Source: Lepidostoma basale
Taxonomy: Eukaryota > Arthropoda > Insecta > Trichoptera > Lepidostomatidae
Assembly: GCA_022606425.2 (NCBI GenBank)
Contig: JAHDVF020000897.1
Coordinates: forward strand, 868,001-932,000
DNA: 64,000 bases
Direction of reading: 5' to 3'
The translations under genes were made by a program, and so were the position numbers. A model generated the notes under the pieces. It searched no databases. It was not told where the DNA came from and saw only the letters and a list, made by a program, of their open reading frames with translations. The stretch's first letter is position 1. The number at the start of each line of letters is the position of its first letter. Below, one piece after another: positions 1-10,535 of the stretch.

Positions 1-82
1 AATATTGGTTAATTAATTGGTTAATTAATTGGTTAATTAATTGGTTAATTAATTGGTTAATTATTGGTTAATTAATTGGTTA
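1..82. repeat. 12-bp AT-rich tandem repeat
   Basis: The unit GGTTAATTAATT is repeated about six times head to tail, with one shortened unit near 61. It is a simple minisatellite cut by the window edge, so its true length is unknown. Confidence 0.9.
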
Positions 83-116
83 AGCAATTTAAACTTTAAT
101 ATTGGTTATGTATATC

Positions 117-265
117 TTCTTCTTATTCTTCCTGGCGCTATCCCAACTCATCGTCTGTATTGACTCAGGCTGTAGCTCGCACGGTTCTGAGTATCGTCCT
201 CACTCAAGCCATTTCTCTATAAGACGCTATTGCACTGAATCATCCACGTGTTCCTAGGTCTTCCT
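117..265 (-). mobile_element. RTE-like LINE 3' fragment
   Basis: On the minus strand the sequence encodes RGRPRNTW, the conserved C-terminal motif of the RTE-like families here, followed by stop-interrupted coding sequence. It runs out into an AAG-rich tail (seen as TCTTCTTCTT on the + strand near 115). It is a decayed, 5'-truncated insertion. Confidence 0.6.
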
Positions 266-365
266 CTGGATGGTTGACGAGGAAGAAAAATATATGTATT
301 AATATACTATAAATATTTTTATTATTATTTAATTTTGCTGACCAACAACAAAGTCCGTAAGGTGT

Positions 366-600
366 AGGTACTACTTGGGCCATGTTCTGAGAGGCGAAAA
401 GTACGCACTGTTACATCTGATCTTGGAGGGTAAGATTGAGGGTCGGCGAGGTGTTGGGAGAAGGCAGGTTTCCTGGCTGAGGAACATCCGAGAGTGGACA
501 GGGCTGAGGACCGTGGAGGAGCTGTTCCGAGCTGCCCAGGACGGGAAGGCCTACTCATGGGTGATAGTCAACGTTGGGGAGACCTGACAGGACACAGAGA
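366..600 (+). mobile_element. LINE family B, C-terminal fragment
   Basis: The open frame 375-587 encodes GHVLRGEKYALLHLILEGKI, then a GRRQVSWLRN.REWTG motif and VEELFRAAQD. The same peptide occurs on the minus strand at 20570-21063 and 62290-62665. It is the end of a non-LTR polymerase, truncated at its 5' side. Confidence 0.8.
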
Positions 601-748
601 GAAGAAGTTGCAATGTAATTTTAATAATGTTTCATGTAAACCATAAGTTCCCAACCATTTTTTGTCTGTCGCCTTTTGTGGGAGAGGGCGTTGGAAATTT
701 ATCTTCGTGTAAAGAGGGCGGTGAGCCAGAAAAGTTTGAAAATCTATG

Positions 749-1330
749 CTCTATACCATAGATGGGCAACCGCCGGCCCGCGGAACTATTTTGTCCGGCC
801 CTGATTCATCTCAGCGAAGTAATAGAGAAATAAAAGTATAGTTTAAATAATGCAGATTACACGGGCGCTTGAAGTGATTCGACGAAACTCGTATACGCAC
901 CGAACAAATTGTATTTGGTGGAAGAAAAATATACAAATTTACGTACATTTGCAAGACAAATCATTTGTTTTTTTGGCAGCACATATACATGTGAACAGTT
1001 TTTTTCGAGGATGAAACACACAAAAATTCGAACATGAAAATGAAAATCTCGAAAATCCTATGCGATCATCATTAAGCAATACCAACGGCAATATTGATAG
1101 TCTCGTAATTCAAGTACAAGGCCAATCTTCACACTAAATTTTGTAATCAGTAGGTATATAATATTATGTCGTTCATTATATAAATAAAAAATATGTAAGA
1201 AGTAGCAACGTGTTTTATTTAATTTAATATTACCTTATTATGATTAATAATTTGGTCCGGCCCTTGACAGGGAGACCGAATGATAATTTGGCCCCATACC
1301 TAGGAAAGGTTGCCCATGCCTGCTCTATAC
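749..1330. mobile_element. hAT transposon remnant with 8-bp target duplication
   Basis: CTCTATAC occurs immediately outside both ends (749-756 and 1323-1330). The ends themselves match as inverted repeats: CATAGATGGGCAACC at 757, and the complement of CAGGCATGGGCAACC ending at 1322. Between about 975 and 1130 the + strand reads, across one frameshift, GSTYTCEQFFSRMKHTK, the hAT C-terminal dimerisation motif. The element is an internally deleted hAT copy of about 566 bp with no intact transposase. Confidence 0.85.
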
Positions 1331-1499
1331 TATGTTTGTGTAAAATAAACTGTTACTTCAGAAAAAAGACAAGTCTTTCTTTTGAGCTAATGGTTCTTTC
1401 CAGTTTGTATGCTGTTTTGTAATGTACGGTTTTAATAATCCAAGCAGTTTTTTTAAAGGTATGAAGATTAATTCTAACATATTTGTCATCGTATCACAT

Positions 1500-1900
1500 C
1501 ATAATAATAATATGCTAACTTTTAAAGCGCCGTTTTTGTGATGTACCTAATCATCTCAAGGGCGCACTAAGACGTGTTTTAAATGTAAATGTGAAAGCTG
1601 CATCTGATTGATATTCGCGGTCGGTTAGAAAGTATAATATAACAAATTATGCGAGTTTTAAATTGGGTGTGAAATATAAAAAAATATGGGTTTTAAGCTT
1701 AGATCTGAAATCTGTCGGATCATTTATGCATCTGAGGTGTGAAGGAAGATTGTTCCAAGCTGATGGACCGGCTACCGCAAACGCTCGATTCCCGAAATTT
1801 GTGCCACGAACCCAAACATTACGTTTTCTTTTCAATACCAGACTAAATAATACAATTTTTTCAATATCACTATACGTAAAGTGACAGTATACCATATATC
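1500..1900 (-). mobile_element. CR1/L2-like LINE 3' end
   Basis: The minus-strand frame 1647-1895 encodes TNFGNRAFAVAGPSAWNNLP and LRCINDPTDFRSKLKTHIF, the characteristic end of CR1/L2-type polymerases. The 3'UTR carries the complement of CATCTCAAGGGCGC and ends in an (ATT)n tail near 1500. A close copy lies at 60355-60665. Confidence 0.85.
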
Positions 1901-2145
1901 TAATGTTAAAGTGGGGTAGATTCGGTTCGCATCCGGTCTATAGATATGCGCACTACGCGAAAGTGAGACAAAATTGAACCTGTACGAAACGGTATGTTTT
2001 TGTTTCGCTTCCGCGTCTGTGTGAGTGTGTGCTAGAGCGTCCGATAAAACAGAAATCTGTTCTTACATTAAATCGACCTCCAGAAAAAACTATGTTACAA
2101 CAGATACTCGTCTCCGCCCCCTCAGGACTAGATTTTGATTACACT
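1900..2145. other. unassigned spacer
   Basis: I see no coding signature, terminal repeat or tail in this stretch between the L2-like LINE and the piggyBac-like element. Confidence 0.4.
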
Positions 2146-2289
2146 TTAACCCTTTGCACTCGAAAGATTTTTGGTATGTGCATACCGCCAACTCGAAGCA
2201 TTTTTTAAGAAAAATAAATCATTTGAATTGAAATGCAATTAAATTCATAAAAAATATTTAAAAAAATCATTTTTTTGTTTTGGTAAAAC

Positions 2290-2500
2290 AGGTATCATCA
2301 TCGGCCGTCTGTCATCCACTGCTGAACGTAGGCCTCTCCCAAAGCACGCCACCGCCCCCTATCCATTGCCACTCCCATCCATCCATGTCCAGAAATCCTC
2401 TTCAGATCGTCGGTCCAGCTGGCAGAGGGACGTCCAACTCTACGGAATCCTGTACGCTGTCTCCACTCCAGTCGGATGTTGTGGGTCAAGCCGACTCATT
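2290..2500 (-). mobile_element. LINE family I C-terminal fragment
   Basis: The minus-strand frame 2298-2489 encodes GRPSASWTDDLKRISGHGW and GRWRALGEAYVQQWMTDGR, the end of an RTE-like polymerase. The + strand shows the matching 3' text CCACTGCTGAACGTAGGCCT. A relative lies at 40335-40540. Confidence 0.8.
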
Positions 2501-3360
2501 GTGACTGAATGTGACCCGGGTAGTTGGGAATTCGAAGCGACCGGGAGCGGTCATGTACCGAGGTGTGGGCCGGTTGTCTTGGGTGGAGACCGATGGGGCA
2601 ACTGGTTGAGATGCAGGATGGGTAGAGGTGGGGGTAAGGGCGTATGTGTGATTCGTGGTGTAGATTGGCAACGATCGCGGCGGGCAGGGCGGCGCAGGAG
2701 GAGGCAGCGGTGACGATATGTGGCAGGTGGCAGGCGATATAGCGGCCCGTGTCTTGCACGGGGGGCGAGGGGCCTTCTTGGTGGCAGGCGATCACGAGGG
2801 GAGGGGAGCGGAGCGTTATGAAATTGTCACAAAAATACGCCGTGGCTCGCCTGTTGGCGACGGCCGAATTTGCGGCAGTGTGTGCGAACGCACTGCGGCG
2901 TCTTGCATACGGGATGGCGGCTATGGAGATAGAAGAGTCGGAACGGTTGCCCGTCGGCGTCTGACGGGCGGGGTGGCAGCTACCGAAATGTTGTGTAGTG
3001 TCAGAGCGTTGGGGCGGCGGCCTGGGTCCGTGTCGATGAACGGGAGGTACAGGTCGCCGTATGTAGATCTCAGAACTTAAACACATGCTTGTAGTGATAG
3101 AGGAATCGGTATGATGGCCAAAGCACTTTAAGTAGGGCAGCTGAAGCGGCGATGACTGCAGCGTCCGAATGGTAGCTGGGCGATGTACAGAGTGGTTAGT
3201 GTGGATGGTGATTCATCATAAGGCCGTGTCAGAGCACAGCGTACGAGGGGCCTTCTTGATGGGAGGCGAAGAGAAAGAGACAAATGTGTCTCGCGGGAAC
3301 GCCGGTTAGTGCCCACGTGGCCGACTTGGCGGCGGAGCGAGAATGATGATGAGTAAAAAA
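2500..3360. other. GC-rich unassigned block inside the piggyBac-like element
   Basis: Long open frames occur on both strands, which reflects base composition rather than a gene. The text GAGGGGCCTTCTTG occurs twice (around 2768 and 3247). Its higher GC than the surroundings and its position next to the family I fragment suggest upstream sequence of the same LINE, but I cannot show this. Confidence 0.4.
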
Positions 3361-3576
3361 TTTTAGCTTATATTTATTTGGCGCTGCACTTCGTTAGCGC
3401 GTTGTAACATACGCTGGCGCCATCTATGAACGACTTTTGGAACCCTTGTGGTGAACGTTTTGCACAAACATTATATATATTTACGTGCAGAATCACTCGA
3501 TACTTTTATTAAATAAATAAATTACTAAAACGACATATCGGATTTTAATGACTTATCACCCTTTTCTCGATCAAAT

Positions 3577-3825
3577 GAAGACTACAGGGGAAAAACAAGG
3601 AATGTCAGTAGAAGGTTAATTTGAATAAATTGAGAATAAAGCTAATCAAAGTCCATACATTTCTTAGCAATTAGCAATCGATTATCTGGCCATAGTCGAT
3701 GACACACATGATTTTTTAATATGAAAATTTTACTGTGGATAGATACGTACAAATGCCGCTAGATGGCATTATTACATTTATTTTGAATTTTAACTGACAT
3801 TCCTTGTTTTTCCCCTGTAGTCTTC
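3577..3825. repeat. MITE-1, 249 bp, 4-bp AAAT target duplication
   Basis: The ends are a perfect inverted repeat of about 33 bp beginning GAAGACTACAGGGGAAAAAC. AAAT flanks both sides. The interior has no coding capacity. Two more copies, one inserted inside the other, lie at 27377-27880. Confidence 0.9.
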
Positions 3826-4139
3826 AAATTTCGTAACTTATTACTATTTAATTGTACTAATATGATTCTGGTTAAATTATATTGAAAAGTTAAAAAAACA
3901 ATTTATGAAAAATATTGAGGAATAAGACTTTATTTTCTTGTCACTATAGCGGCGGCACTCGAGTGATACGGCAAACCATGCATGCCGCCTCTATGGCGGC
4001 ACTCGAGTGCTAAGGGTTAAATTGCGCGTGTGAACAATATGGCTTCCACAAAGTACCCGCAAACATTCAAATAACAGTAGAAGAAATTACGCAAAAGAAA
4101 ATTAAGGGCCCTATGCGAAATGCTCCCTAGTTATAAAAA

Positions 4140-4290
4140 ATACATATTTATTATAAGGCCTACACCTGATGTTGTCATGAATATTTACATCAGAATATCA
4201 CAATTAAAAAACATTGTTCCAGGTTGAAGGACTGGCTGGCGCGAATGCTCGGTAGCCAAAATTTGTGCGATGGCAATATTTCAGATCAGT
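4140..4290 (-). mobile_element. degenerate L2-like LINE scrap
   Basis: The text around 4220-4275 (GGCTGGCGCGAATGCTCG...CAAAATTTGTG) aligns by eye with the L2 C-terminal coding region at 1755-1800. It is heavily mutated. Confidence 0.4.
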
Positions 4291-4669
4291 CAAACTGCAT
4301 TTCTGATCACAATGTACACAATTGATTAATTGATTAAAAAATACTTAATTATTTTAATTAAATATTACCATGCTTTAACGAATTCCATCGTTTTAACAAA
4401 TTCTTCATCTTAATATAATTTAGACATGCTCTTTAACAATTCGCGCCATTGAGTGGACACCATTTTATATAAACACGTAATTCAACGCATAATCAGAAAT
4501 AATCTGTGATAGGCTTATGTGGGACATGCGTTTTGTTTGTTATGTCTATTCTAACCAATCGTATGACTTCGTATTTCGCGCGTGCGCATATCCAAATATA
4601 AAATCGCCCCATACTTGTTTTTGACGGCGCGGATAGTTTGTTGTTTATATTTAGTTTTTCATAGCCTCA

Positions 4670-7600
4670 ATGTTTAGTAAAAAAGAACAATTAATAAAAC
4701 GACCCCCCAAAAACGGCATTGACAGAAAACAATACATAAATCTTCTGGTCGAAGAATTTCTCCAAACTACGTCATTTGGTTTGTGATACATTTTATTTAT
4801 TATGACATGTCGTGAAGGTTAGGAAACGCAATATTTTGCAAAATATTCTTTAAATTTCGATTTATTTGAAAATTTATACGCATGGAGAGTTGTTAATTTG
4901 CGTTACCTTTCAAATGCGTCTAAACTTTCATTGTTTTTATGTTGTATATTTTGTTTTATTCGTTTTTATTATATATGGGGTGTGATCTTCCATTATATTT
5001 GATGTCATTAATGAAAATTATATGCTTATTCAGCATACATTCTATGTGTGAAGTCTTTTTAATTTATTCGTAAATTTACATTTGAATTAAATTTTCTTGC
5101 TCGAATGTAACCTTACATTTACATGGTTTTCATGAATATATAAAAGCTATTATTTAATTGGTTTTCATAACCTAGTTTTTTTTTTGTAATTGAATTAAAA
5201 GATTCTCACAGAATCCTTTACTTTTAATTATATTTCTGGAACTGTCGCAACATTACAAATTCTCTAATGTTAAATAAATTTTGTTATGTAATACAGTCAC
5301 AGTTCAATCTTTTTGTCATTTGTTTTAATCTATTTCTGCATTGGGTGTACTGTTGTATAGGCTTATTTTACAGGTGGCTTTAGGTCTGTAAGTTTCTGGT
5401 CCAGCATTTTCAGATGATACAATCTGAATTTAATCTGTTACTTAGTGTATACAAACCATAGACATTAAACTCAAACAATTTAAGGATTAATTGTATCTCA
5501 ATAGAGACGAAGATGCAAATTGAAAACAGAATATGGTGGTCGAAGCGTTTACAGAACTTATGACCTGTCATTGGTTGGGATAAGCGCACGCTTTATGTAA
5601 TACAACATTCCCCATTCCGCCCTTCTTAAAAAAAAAGCATAAAAATTGGAGAGACATCTCCAGGCGTTATCTAGCAATGTATGTTAATGGCGGTAGCCTT
5701 TCACATTGCGTTAATAAAGATCTTAATCCAATTATAATAGATGGTGCTAGTGTGGATTGAACTAAAATATGTGAAATGTTGTCTGACATTGTAGCATATA
5801 TACATCTTCCAAAAAAATTGTCAGACGTGGCGATCGTAAGAAGGGCGGAATGGGGTATGTTGTATTACATAAAGCGTGCGCTTAACCCAACCAATGACAG
5901 GTCATAATTCCTGTTTACGCCTCGACCACCATATTCTGTTTCCAATTTGCATCTTCGTGTCTATTGAGATACAATTAATCCTTAAAATTCAAACAATTTA
6001 ATTTTTGATAAGGGTAGAACCACACCGGAGTGCCTGGGTAGGCGTCAAGACACAGTTCGCTTGTGATCACGCCCTGTGGCACGAACCCCATAGTGTGGCC
6101 GGTCCCATAATACACCATGCGTTGGTTCACCAGGTGTCCACCTAGCCTCCGACCCTGGCACTTCGGTGTGGCCGTACCCTAAGTGTTTCAAAACACAAGT
6201 TTGATTGAATACTTAAATCTGCAGGATGAATGTTAACTAACCTGAACTATTTTTTTTTCTCAAATCACCCGATGATGACAACGTAGGTTGACAAAACAGC
6301 TGTCGCGACAATCTCATAAAAATAATAAATAAATAATGTTTCAATATAAGTTTAATCAAGTTATTTTACTAACTAGATTGATATTAGCAATGATCACTGA
6401 GAAAAAACATTAACTAATTAACTAACTAACTAACCATCACACCGACTCTCCGAAGGGGTAGGCAGAAAGAATGGAACGCCACATTGTTCTGTCCTGACAT
6501 ACTTCTGTCGTTCCTCTACATTCATACATCTTGTCATGCATGCACGTCGATTTCTCCGACTCCCCACGTGACTGACATTTAATATTTGATTGATTTGATC
6601 GTGCTACGTTTTCCTCGGCCTTCCTCTATTTCTAGCTCCGTTCACGTTGTTTACATATACCTTCTGACCATTCTGTCTTCACTCATTCTTTCCATGTGTC
6701 CAAACTATCTTAATGATCCTTTCATTATTTTGTTCATAATACCATCATTCGCATCGTATTCACTTCTTATATATTCATTCGACACTCTATCACACATAGA
6801 GATCCACACATTTGTCTAAGATATCTCATTTCTACTGCATTTATCCTACTTTCCTTCTTTTGCCAGTTCCATGTTTTGCTTCCATACATCAGGGTCGGTT
6901 TTTGTTTGCGATGACAACTTTAAGTGCACCATTCACTTTGTTGCTTGCCCCAACCCTTTTAGGGTGCGGAGATTTTATGCAATTCTATTGGTGGATTTTT
7001 ACCTCGCTCATCGCTCCGCAACCTAGCTCCGCTCCGGTGGACAGGCACCCTTAATATCCCTCTCCAACAGTAACTTATTTGAATTTGTTGATATCCTAGA
7101 GGGTTTTCGAAGTAAACAATATGAATGGAGCAAGAAATAAATGAAAACCAAAAAAATGTGTCACTTCAGCCATACGAGAGTTTAAAGAAATGCACTTGCA
7201 TGTAGGACATGATGTATGAATGTCGAGAGTGTGAGAGAAGTATGTCAGAAAAGAACAGTGTTGCAGTCAATCCTTACTGTCTACCCCTTCGGAGAAACGT
7301 GGTGGTTAGTAGTTAGTTACATAGTATTTTCTGATCTTCATGTTGGTATATCAATTTCAGCAGTTGAGAAAATAAATAAGTTTTTGAATGCTTAAATAAA
7401 ATAAATAGTTCTGAAATTCATTTAATATATTTTTTAAACCCCATTTTTCATTTAGTTATGTTTTGTTTCTACACTTTACAGATTCCAAACACCAGGTACT
7501 GGCTAATCTCGTGAATTTTGCGTACGATCCGATAAACTACGAGTTCCTCAGAGAATCCCGAGCCATTGACTTGTTTCTTAATGAATTGACTACTCCTACA

Positions 7601-8401
7601 GATACCACTCTTACACATTACGCCTGCAGTGGTATCTGCAATCTATGCTTGGGTAGGTACTTTCCAATATATTATAATTGTTTACACCGTGGCAACCCTG
7701 AATATTTAAAATATGAATTCTGAACTTTTTGGCTGCTGAAAATTTAAACAATTGCATTTTACTCCTAATTTTGTCTGGAAGTGTTAAGTCAGAAACATAC
7801 TATTAACACGCGACGTGGCGTGTTTACTCCCACCATCGGCAACACGTCGATCTAGCTCGTCTGGATCGGGTGGCGTGTGCGCGCATGGCGTCGCGTCGGG
7901 TGTTCATAGTGTGATTCTATTCCATAGAAAACAATACAATTTGATTCGACTCAACACGCATCACGTGGCATCGGGTGGCGTGGCGTGTTAATAGTATGTT
8001 TCTGCCTTTACTCTTGCAGCTATTTTGAATTAAACTGTAACTAGGATTGGTTATTTCATATTTTAGATCCTGAGAACGCCAGCCATATAATCAAGTATGA
8101 TGGAATAAATTTGCTTGTCACACTTTTAAAATCGGATCACGAAGAAACAAAACTCAATGCGATTACCAGTTTGTTGTTTTTATCTGATTTTCTTTCAAAG
8201 GATTCCATTATCAAACCAAGCACTTTGAAGCTTTTATTGCAATATAGGAATTCGGAAGATACTAGATTAAAAAATCTGGCAACAATTTTTTTGGAAAATC
8301 TCTATAGACCTGAAGAACTTGAAACAATTGAAAGCGACTTAAAAAATTGTGGAGATAAACAAGTGAATATTATTGAAAACATTCCGATGCCTCAAATTTA
8401 A
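4670..8401 (+). CDS. ARMC7: armadillo repeat-containing protein 7 homologue, three exons
   Basis: The exons are 4670-4778, 7482-7652 and 8067-8401, giving 204 aa against about 198 aa for human ARMC7. Both introns are phase 1 with GT..AG ends (G|GTTTGT..TTACAG and G|GTAGGT..TTTTAG), and the reading frame is continuous. Exon 1 (residues 1-36) gives MFSKKEQLIKRPP..QYINLLVEEFLQTTSF. Exon 2 carries HQVLANLVNFAYDPINYEFL and CSGICNLCL, the most conserved block of the family. Exon 3 has the second armadillo-type repeat (INLLVTLLKSDHEETKLNAI) and the final helices (RLKNLATIFLENLYRPEEL). In humans ARMC7 works with RBM48 at the U6atac 5' end in the minor spliceosome; that role is transferred by homology. 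The start ATG is the first in the exon. Intron 1 is 2.7 kb and transposon-filled; intron 2 holds a MITE. The HTD2-like gene follows at 76 bases. Confidence 0.9.
5480..5985. repeat. MITE-2, about 506 bp with long inverted repeats, in ARMC7 intron 1
   Basis: TTAA stands at 5480-5483 and 5982-5985. The arms, beginning GGATTAATTGTATCTCAATA, are inverted copies of roughly 150 bp, including GCGCACGCTTTATGTAATAC in one arm and its complement in the other. The centre is short and non-coding. Partial copies lie at 45960-46095 and 63220-63353. Confidence 0.9.
6411..6965 (-). mobile_element. LINE family A2 3' fragment in ARMC7 intron 1
   Basis: The complement of the (GTTA)n tail stands at about 6411-6434, followed by the complement of GGCGTGATGG-type text and stop-interrupted antisense of the A-family C-terminus. 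It extends to the NKVNGAL-type region near 6945. The coding sequence is decayed. A short sequence that does not match the family follows to about 7065. Confidence 0.8.
7190..7320 (+). mobile_element. LINE family A2 3' tail fragment
   Basis: The + strand gives the last part of an A-type polymerase (ATGTATGAATGTCGAGAGTG...GTCAGAAAAG) and ends in GTGGTGGTTAGTAGTTAG. It faces the 6411-6965 copy with the opposite orientation. Confidence 0.75.
7790..8004. repeat. MITE-3, 215 bp, in ARMC7 intron 2
   Basis: The ends are inverted repeats beginning CAGAAACATACTATTAACAC, about 24 bp long. The interior is GC-rich with repeated GGCGTG/GTCGC words, unlike the AT-rich intron around it. I see no clear target duplication. 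Confidence 0.8.
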
Positions 8402-8477
8402 AATCTTGTATTGATTTTACTACAAAGTATTTTAAAATTATAACAGTGTTTTTTGTGAAAGTGAATTTAATTTTAAA

Positions 8478-8948
8478 ATGTTGTCAAATAGATTTCCATA
8501 TTTCGTAGTGAACAACAAAAACTATCAAAAAATATGCAAAATTCACACAACGTCATTTACAAACACGCCGTTCAGGGCGGGTGACAAGATACGCATACAA
8601 AAAACGTTAACGCAGAAAGATTTGGATGCGTTTTCGAATCTCACCAACGACCACAACTCCTTACACAAGCTTAGCAACGGAAGTAAACGACCGATTGTGC
8701 ACGGTGCGCTTCTCAACGGCCTGGTCTCCGGGCTCATCGGTACTCATCTCCCCGGGCCGGGAACGGTCGTGATATCACAGACCATGAAGTTTCCCAACAA
8801 GTGCTTCGTCGGAGAAAAGCTGACGATAAGCGTGGAACTCGTCGATGTCAGGAAAATAATGCGAGTGAAATTTTACTGTGAAGTAGAGGAGGAAAAGAAA
8901 ATTGTGTTTGAAGGAGAAGCCAAATTAATGTTTTCAAAAAGTGATTAA
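8478..8948 (+). CDS. HTD2: mitochondrial hydroxyacyl-thioester dehydratase type 2 (HTD2-like)
   Basis: This single-exon frame of 156 aa has the MaoC/R-hydratase hot-dog fold signature. The hydratase motif reads FSNLTNDHNSLH with Asp58 and His63 in the catalytic positions. It is followed by IVHGALLNGLVSGLIGTHLP (73-92) and GPGTVVISQTMKFP (93-106). The family dehydrates 3-hydroxyacyl-ACP in mitochondrial type II fatty acid synthesis. Residues 1-32 contain Arg and Lys but no Asp or Glu, consistent with a mitochondrial presequence. The segment between the catalytic His and the HG motif is about five residues shorter than I expect for the family. The start is the first ATG after the ARMC7 stop, 76 bases away, with no obvious polyadenylation signal between them. 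A possible splice acceptor (TTATAACAG) lies at about 8437-8445, so a separate spliced mRNA is also possible. Confidence 0.92.
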   Translation: MLSNRFPYFVVNNKNYQKICKIHTTSFTNTPFRAGDKIRIQKTLTQKDLDAFSNLTNDHNSLHKLSNGSKRPIVHGALLNGLVSGLIGTHLPGPGTVVISQTMKFPNKCFVGEKLTISVELVDVRKIMRVKFYCEVEEEKKIVFEGEAKLMFSKSD

Positions 8949-8992
8949 CGTTAAACTTTCTTTTTTTTATTTGATTCTGGTGGCGTTGATTT

Positions 8993-9258
8993 TTAAAAGG
9001 CGGGCCACACTGTTTTAAACAAGCTCTCCACATCGGTCACCACCAACGGTTTAAAACTGTGTAGACACTTGTTTGAAACCAAAATTCGTTTGATCTTCAA
9101 CAAACTTTGTGAACAGACACGCGTTTAAACACGCATTCCACGTGTGGAGAGCTTGTTTTAAACCAAGTGTGGACGCTACACCAACCGCGGGCTCCACAGC
9201 TTTCCACCAAGGTCACCCCTGTGGAGAGTTTGTTTCAAACAGTGTGGCCCGTCTTTAA
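8993..9258. repeat. MITE-4, 266 bp, TTAA flanked, downstream of HTD2
   Basis: TTAA stands at 8993-8996 and 9255-9258. The arms match over about 36 bp (AAGGCGGGCCACACTG left; complement of AGACGGGCCACACTG right). The interior repeats CTCTCCAC and GTTTAAA words. A second diverged copy of the HTD2 3' end lies directly after it. Confidence 0.85.
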
Positions 9259-9261
9259 GTT

Positions 9262-9366
9262 CAAGGTAGAAAAAGAATTGTGTTTGAATGCAAATTAATG
9301 TTTTTATAGAGTGATTAATTTAAAGCTTTTTTTATGGTTTGTTTGATTCTAATGGCGTCGATTCGT
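9262..9366 (+). repeat. partial duplicate of the HTD2 3' end
   Basis: This stretch resembles 8884-8990, covering the last codons and 3'UTR of HTD2 (GAATTGTGTTTGAA..AAATTAATGTTTT..AGTGATTAA..TTTGATTCT..TGGCGT). The two copies flank MITE-4. The duplicate lacks an open frame and is not a gene. Confidence 0.8.
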
Positions 9367-9379
9367 ATTAGTTTGCACA

Positions 9380-9672
9380 TTAACCGCCCTACCTTCGGGT
9401 TATTTTCCGAGAAACGTGCAAAAAAAACAGGTTTTTTTATTAATGAAATTTAATTATATATTATATTATTTTTTTAAATTACGAAACGTCAAATACTCGG
9501 CCGCACACTTGGCCTGCCCCTTGTAAAACTATCATATTTATGAAGATTTGTACTCAAGTGTTGTTTGCACACGCGCGTATCCCTAAAAGTTTGTACATTT
9601 TAGGTACATTACTTTTTCTCAAGCGCGTCACAGTGAACGTATCACGTTCGTTCAAATAGGTAGGGTGGTTAA
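9380..9672. repeat. MITE-5, TTAA flanked
   Basis: TTAA at 9380-9383 is followed by CCGCCCTACC, and GGTAGGGTGG precedes TTAA at 9669-9672. The interior contains ACGAAACGTCAAATACTCGG and TTGTACTCAAG, which recur in the copy at 10826-11870. No coding sequence is visible; it is a piggyBac-type non-autonomous element. Confidence 0.85.
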
Positions 9673-9679
9673 ATGTCTT

Positions 9680-10065
9680 AAACATATCTAAGTTTACTAC
9701 TGTAACTAAAATTCAATATATTTTTTAAATATTCTTGTGACAGATATGCATTGGAATTAATTTTTTAACTCCCAATGTGCGGATGACTTAATTTGCAGTT
9801 ATAATAAATTGTATTGTGCAATTTAGTAGTAAGAAACTAAACTATAAAGTTTATAAGATACATTTAAATATGAGCTGCAAATGTAGTATGCCACAGTTCC
9901 AAACCAATTTTTTTGACTGCAAATGTAGACTGCCGTACTGTAGGGGTTAATTATAATTTCGTATGAAGCACTTAATTTTTAGTGTGATATATTTATAAAA
10001 AAATTAAACACTTTAATATTTTGTTTGAACATGTTATTTTCTATTATTTAATTATTCAAATAATT
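9680..10065. other. AT-rich spacer
   Basis: Apart from a word repeated at about 9873 and 9920 (GCTGCAAATGTAG / GACTGCAAATGTAG), I see no feature. Confidence 0.4.
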
Positions 10066-10069
10066 ATTT

Positions 10070-10535
10070 CAAGTTTTTATTATTATGGGATAATTTCTTC
10101 TTCTTCTTGTTCTTCCTTATTGTAGACCTATGTGAGGTAGACTCCCAGCTGTCCTTCCATCTTTTAGGAGGTCTTCCACGAGGACGAGCCCCATGAGGTT
10201 GATTATGCAATGCAATATAGGGGAGTCTGGTGGTGTCCATTCTTTGGACATGACCGTACCAGTCCCTTTTTCGCTGTCTGCTCCATCTTATAATATCCTC
10301 AACCTCACATATCTCTCTTATTCTGGTGTTCCTCACGCGATCCCTCCCCGTGTCTTGCCTGCTATCGTCCTTAGTGTCTTCATTTCGGAAGTCCTCAAAA
10401 CTTGTTTTGTCCTTACTGTGTCTGCCCTTGCTTCGACGCCATATGTTATTATTGGTCTTACGCATGCTTTATAGATTCTCATCTTACTCTTAAAATCCAC
10501 AATATGGAAAAACAAAGACATGGCCATTAAGAGTA
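10070..10535 (-). mobile_element. LINE family C C-terminal fragment
   Basis: The minus strand encodes YKACVRPIITYGVEARADTV and, after a frameshift near 10335, RDRVRNTRIREICEVEDIIR, HVQRMDTTRLP and RGRPPKRWKDSW. The tail is (AAG)n, seen as TTCTTCTTCTTG near 10097. It is 5'-truncated and broken. Confidence 0.85.

Larger units (their letters stand above)
2146..4020. mobile_element. piggyBac-like composite element, TTAA flanked
   Basis: TTAA stands at 2146-2149 and 4017-4020. Immediately inside are CCCTTTGCACTCGA (left) and the complement of CCCTTAGCACTCGA (right), giving a short inverted repeat next to TTAA as in piggyBac-type elements. The right end also holds a subterminal repeat of GGCACTCGAGTG. 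No transposase frame is visible. The interior is filled with a family I LINE scrap, a GC-rich block and MITE-1. Confidence 0.75.

Noticed and set aside
2496..3086. 196-codon minus-strand frame
   Set aside because: It lies in a GC-rich block with open frames on several strands, has no domain or codon pattern I recognise, and sits within a transposon composite.
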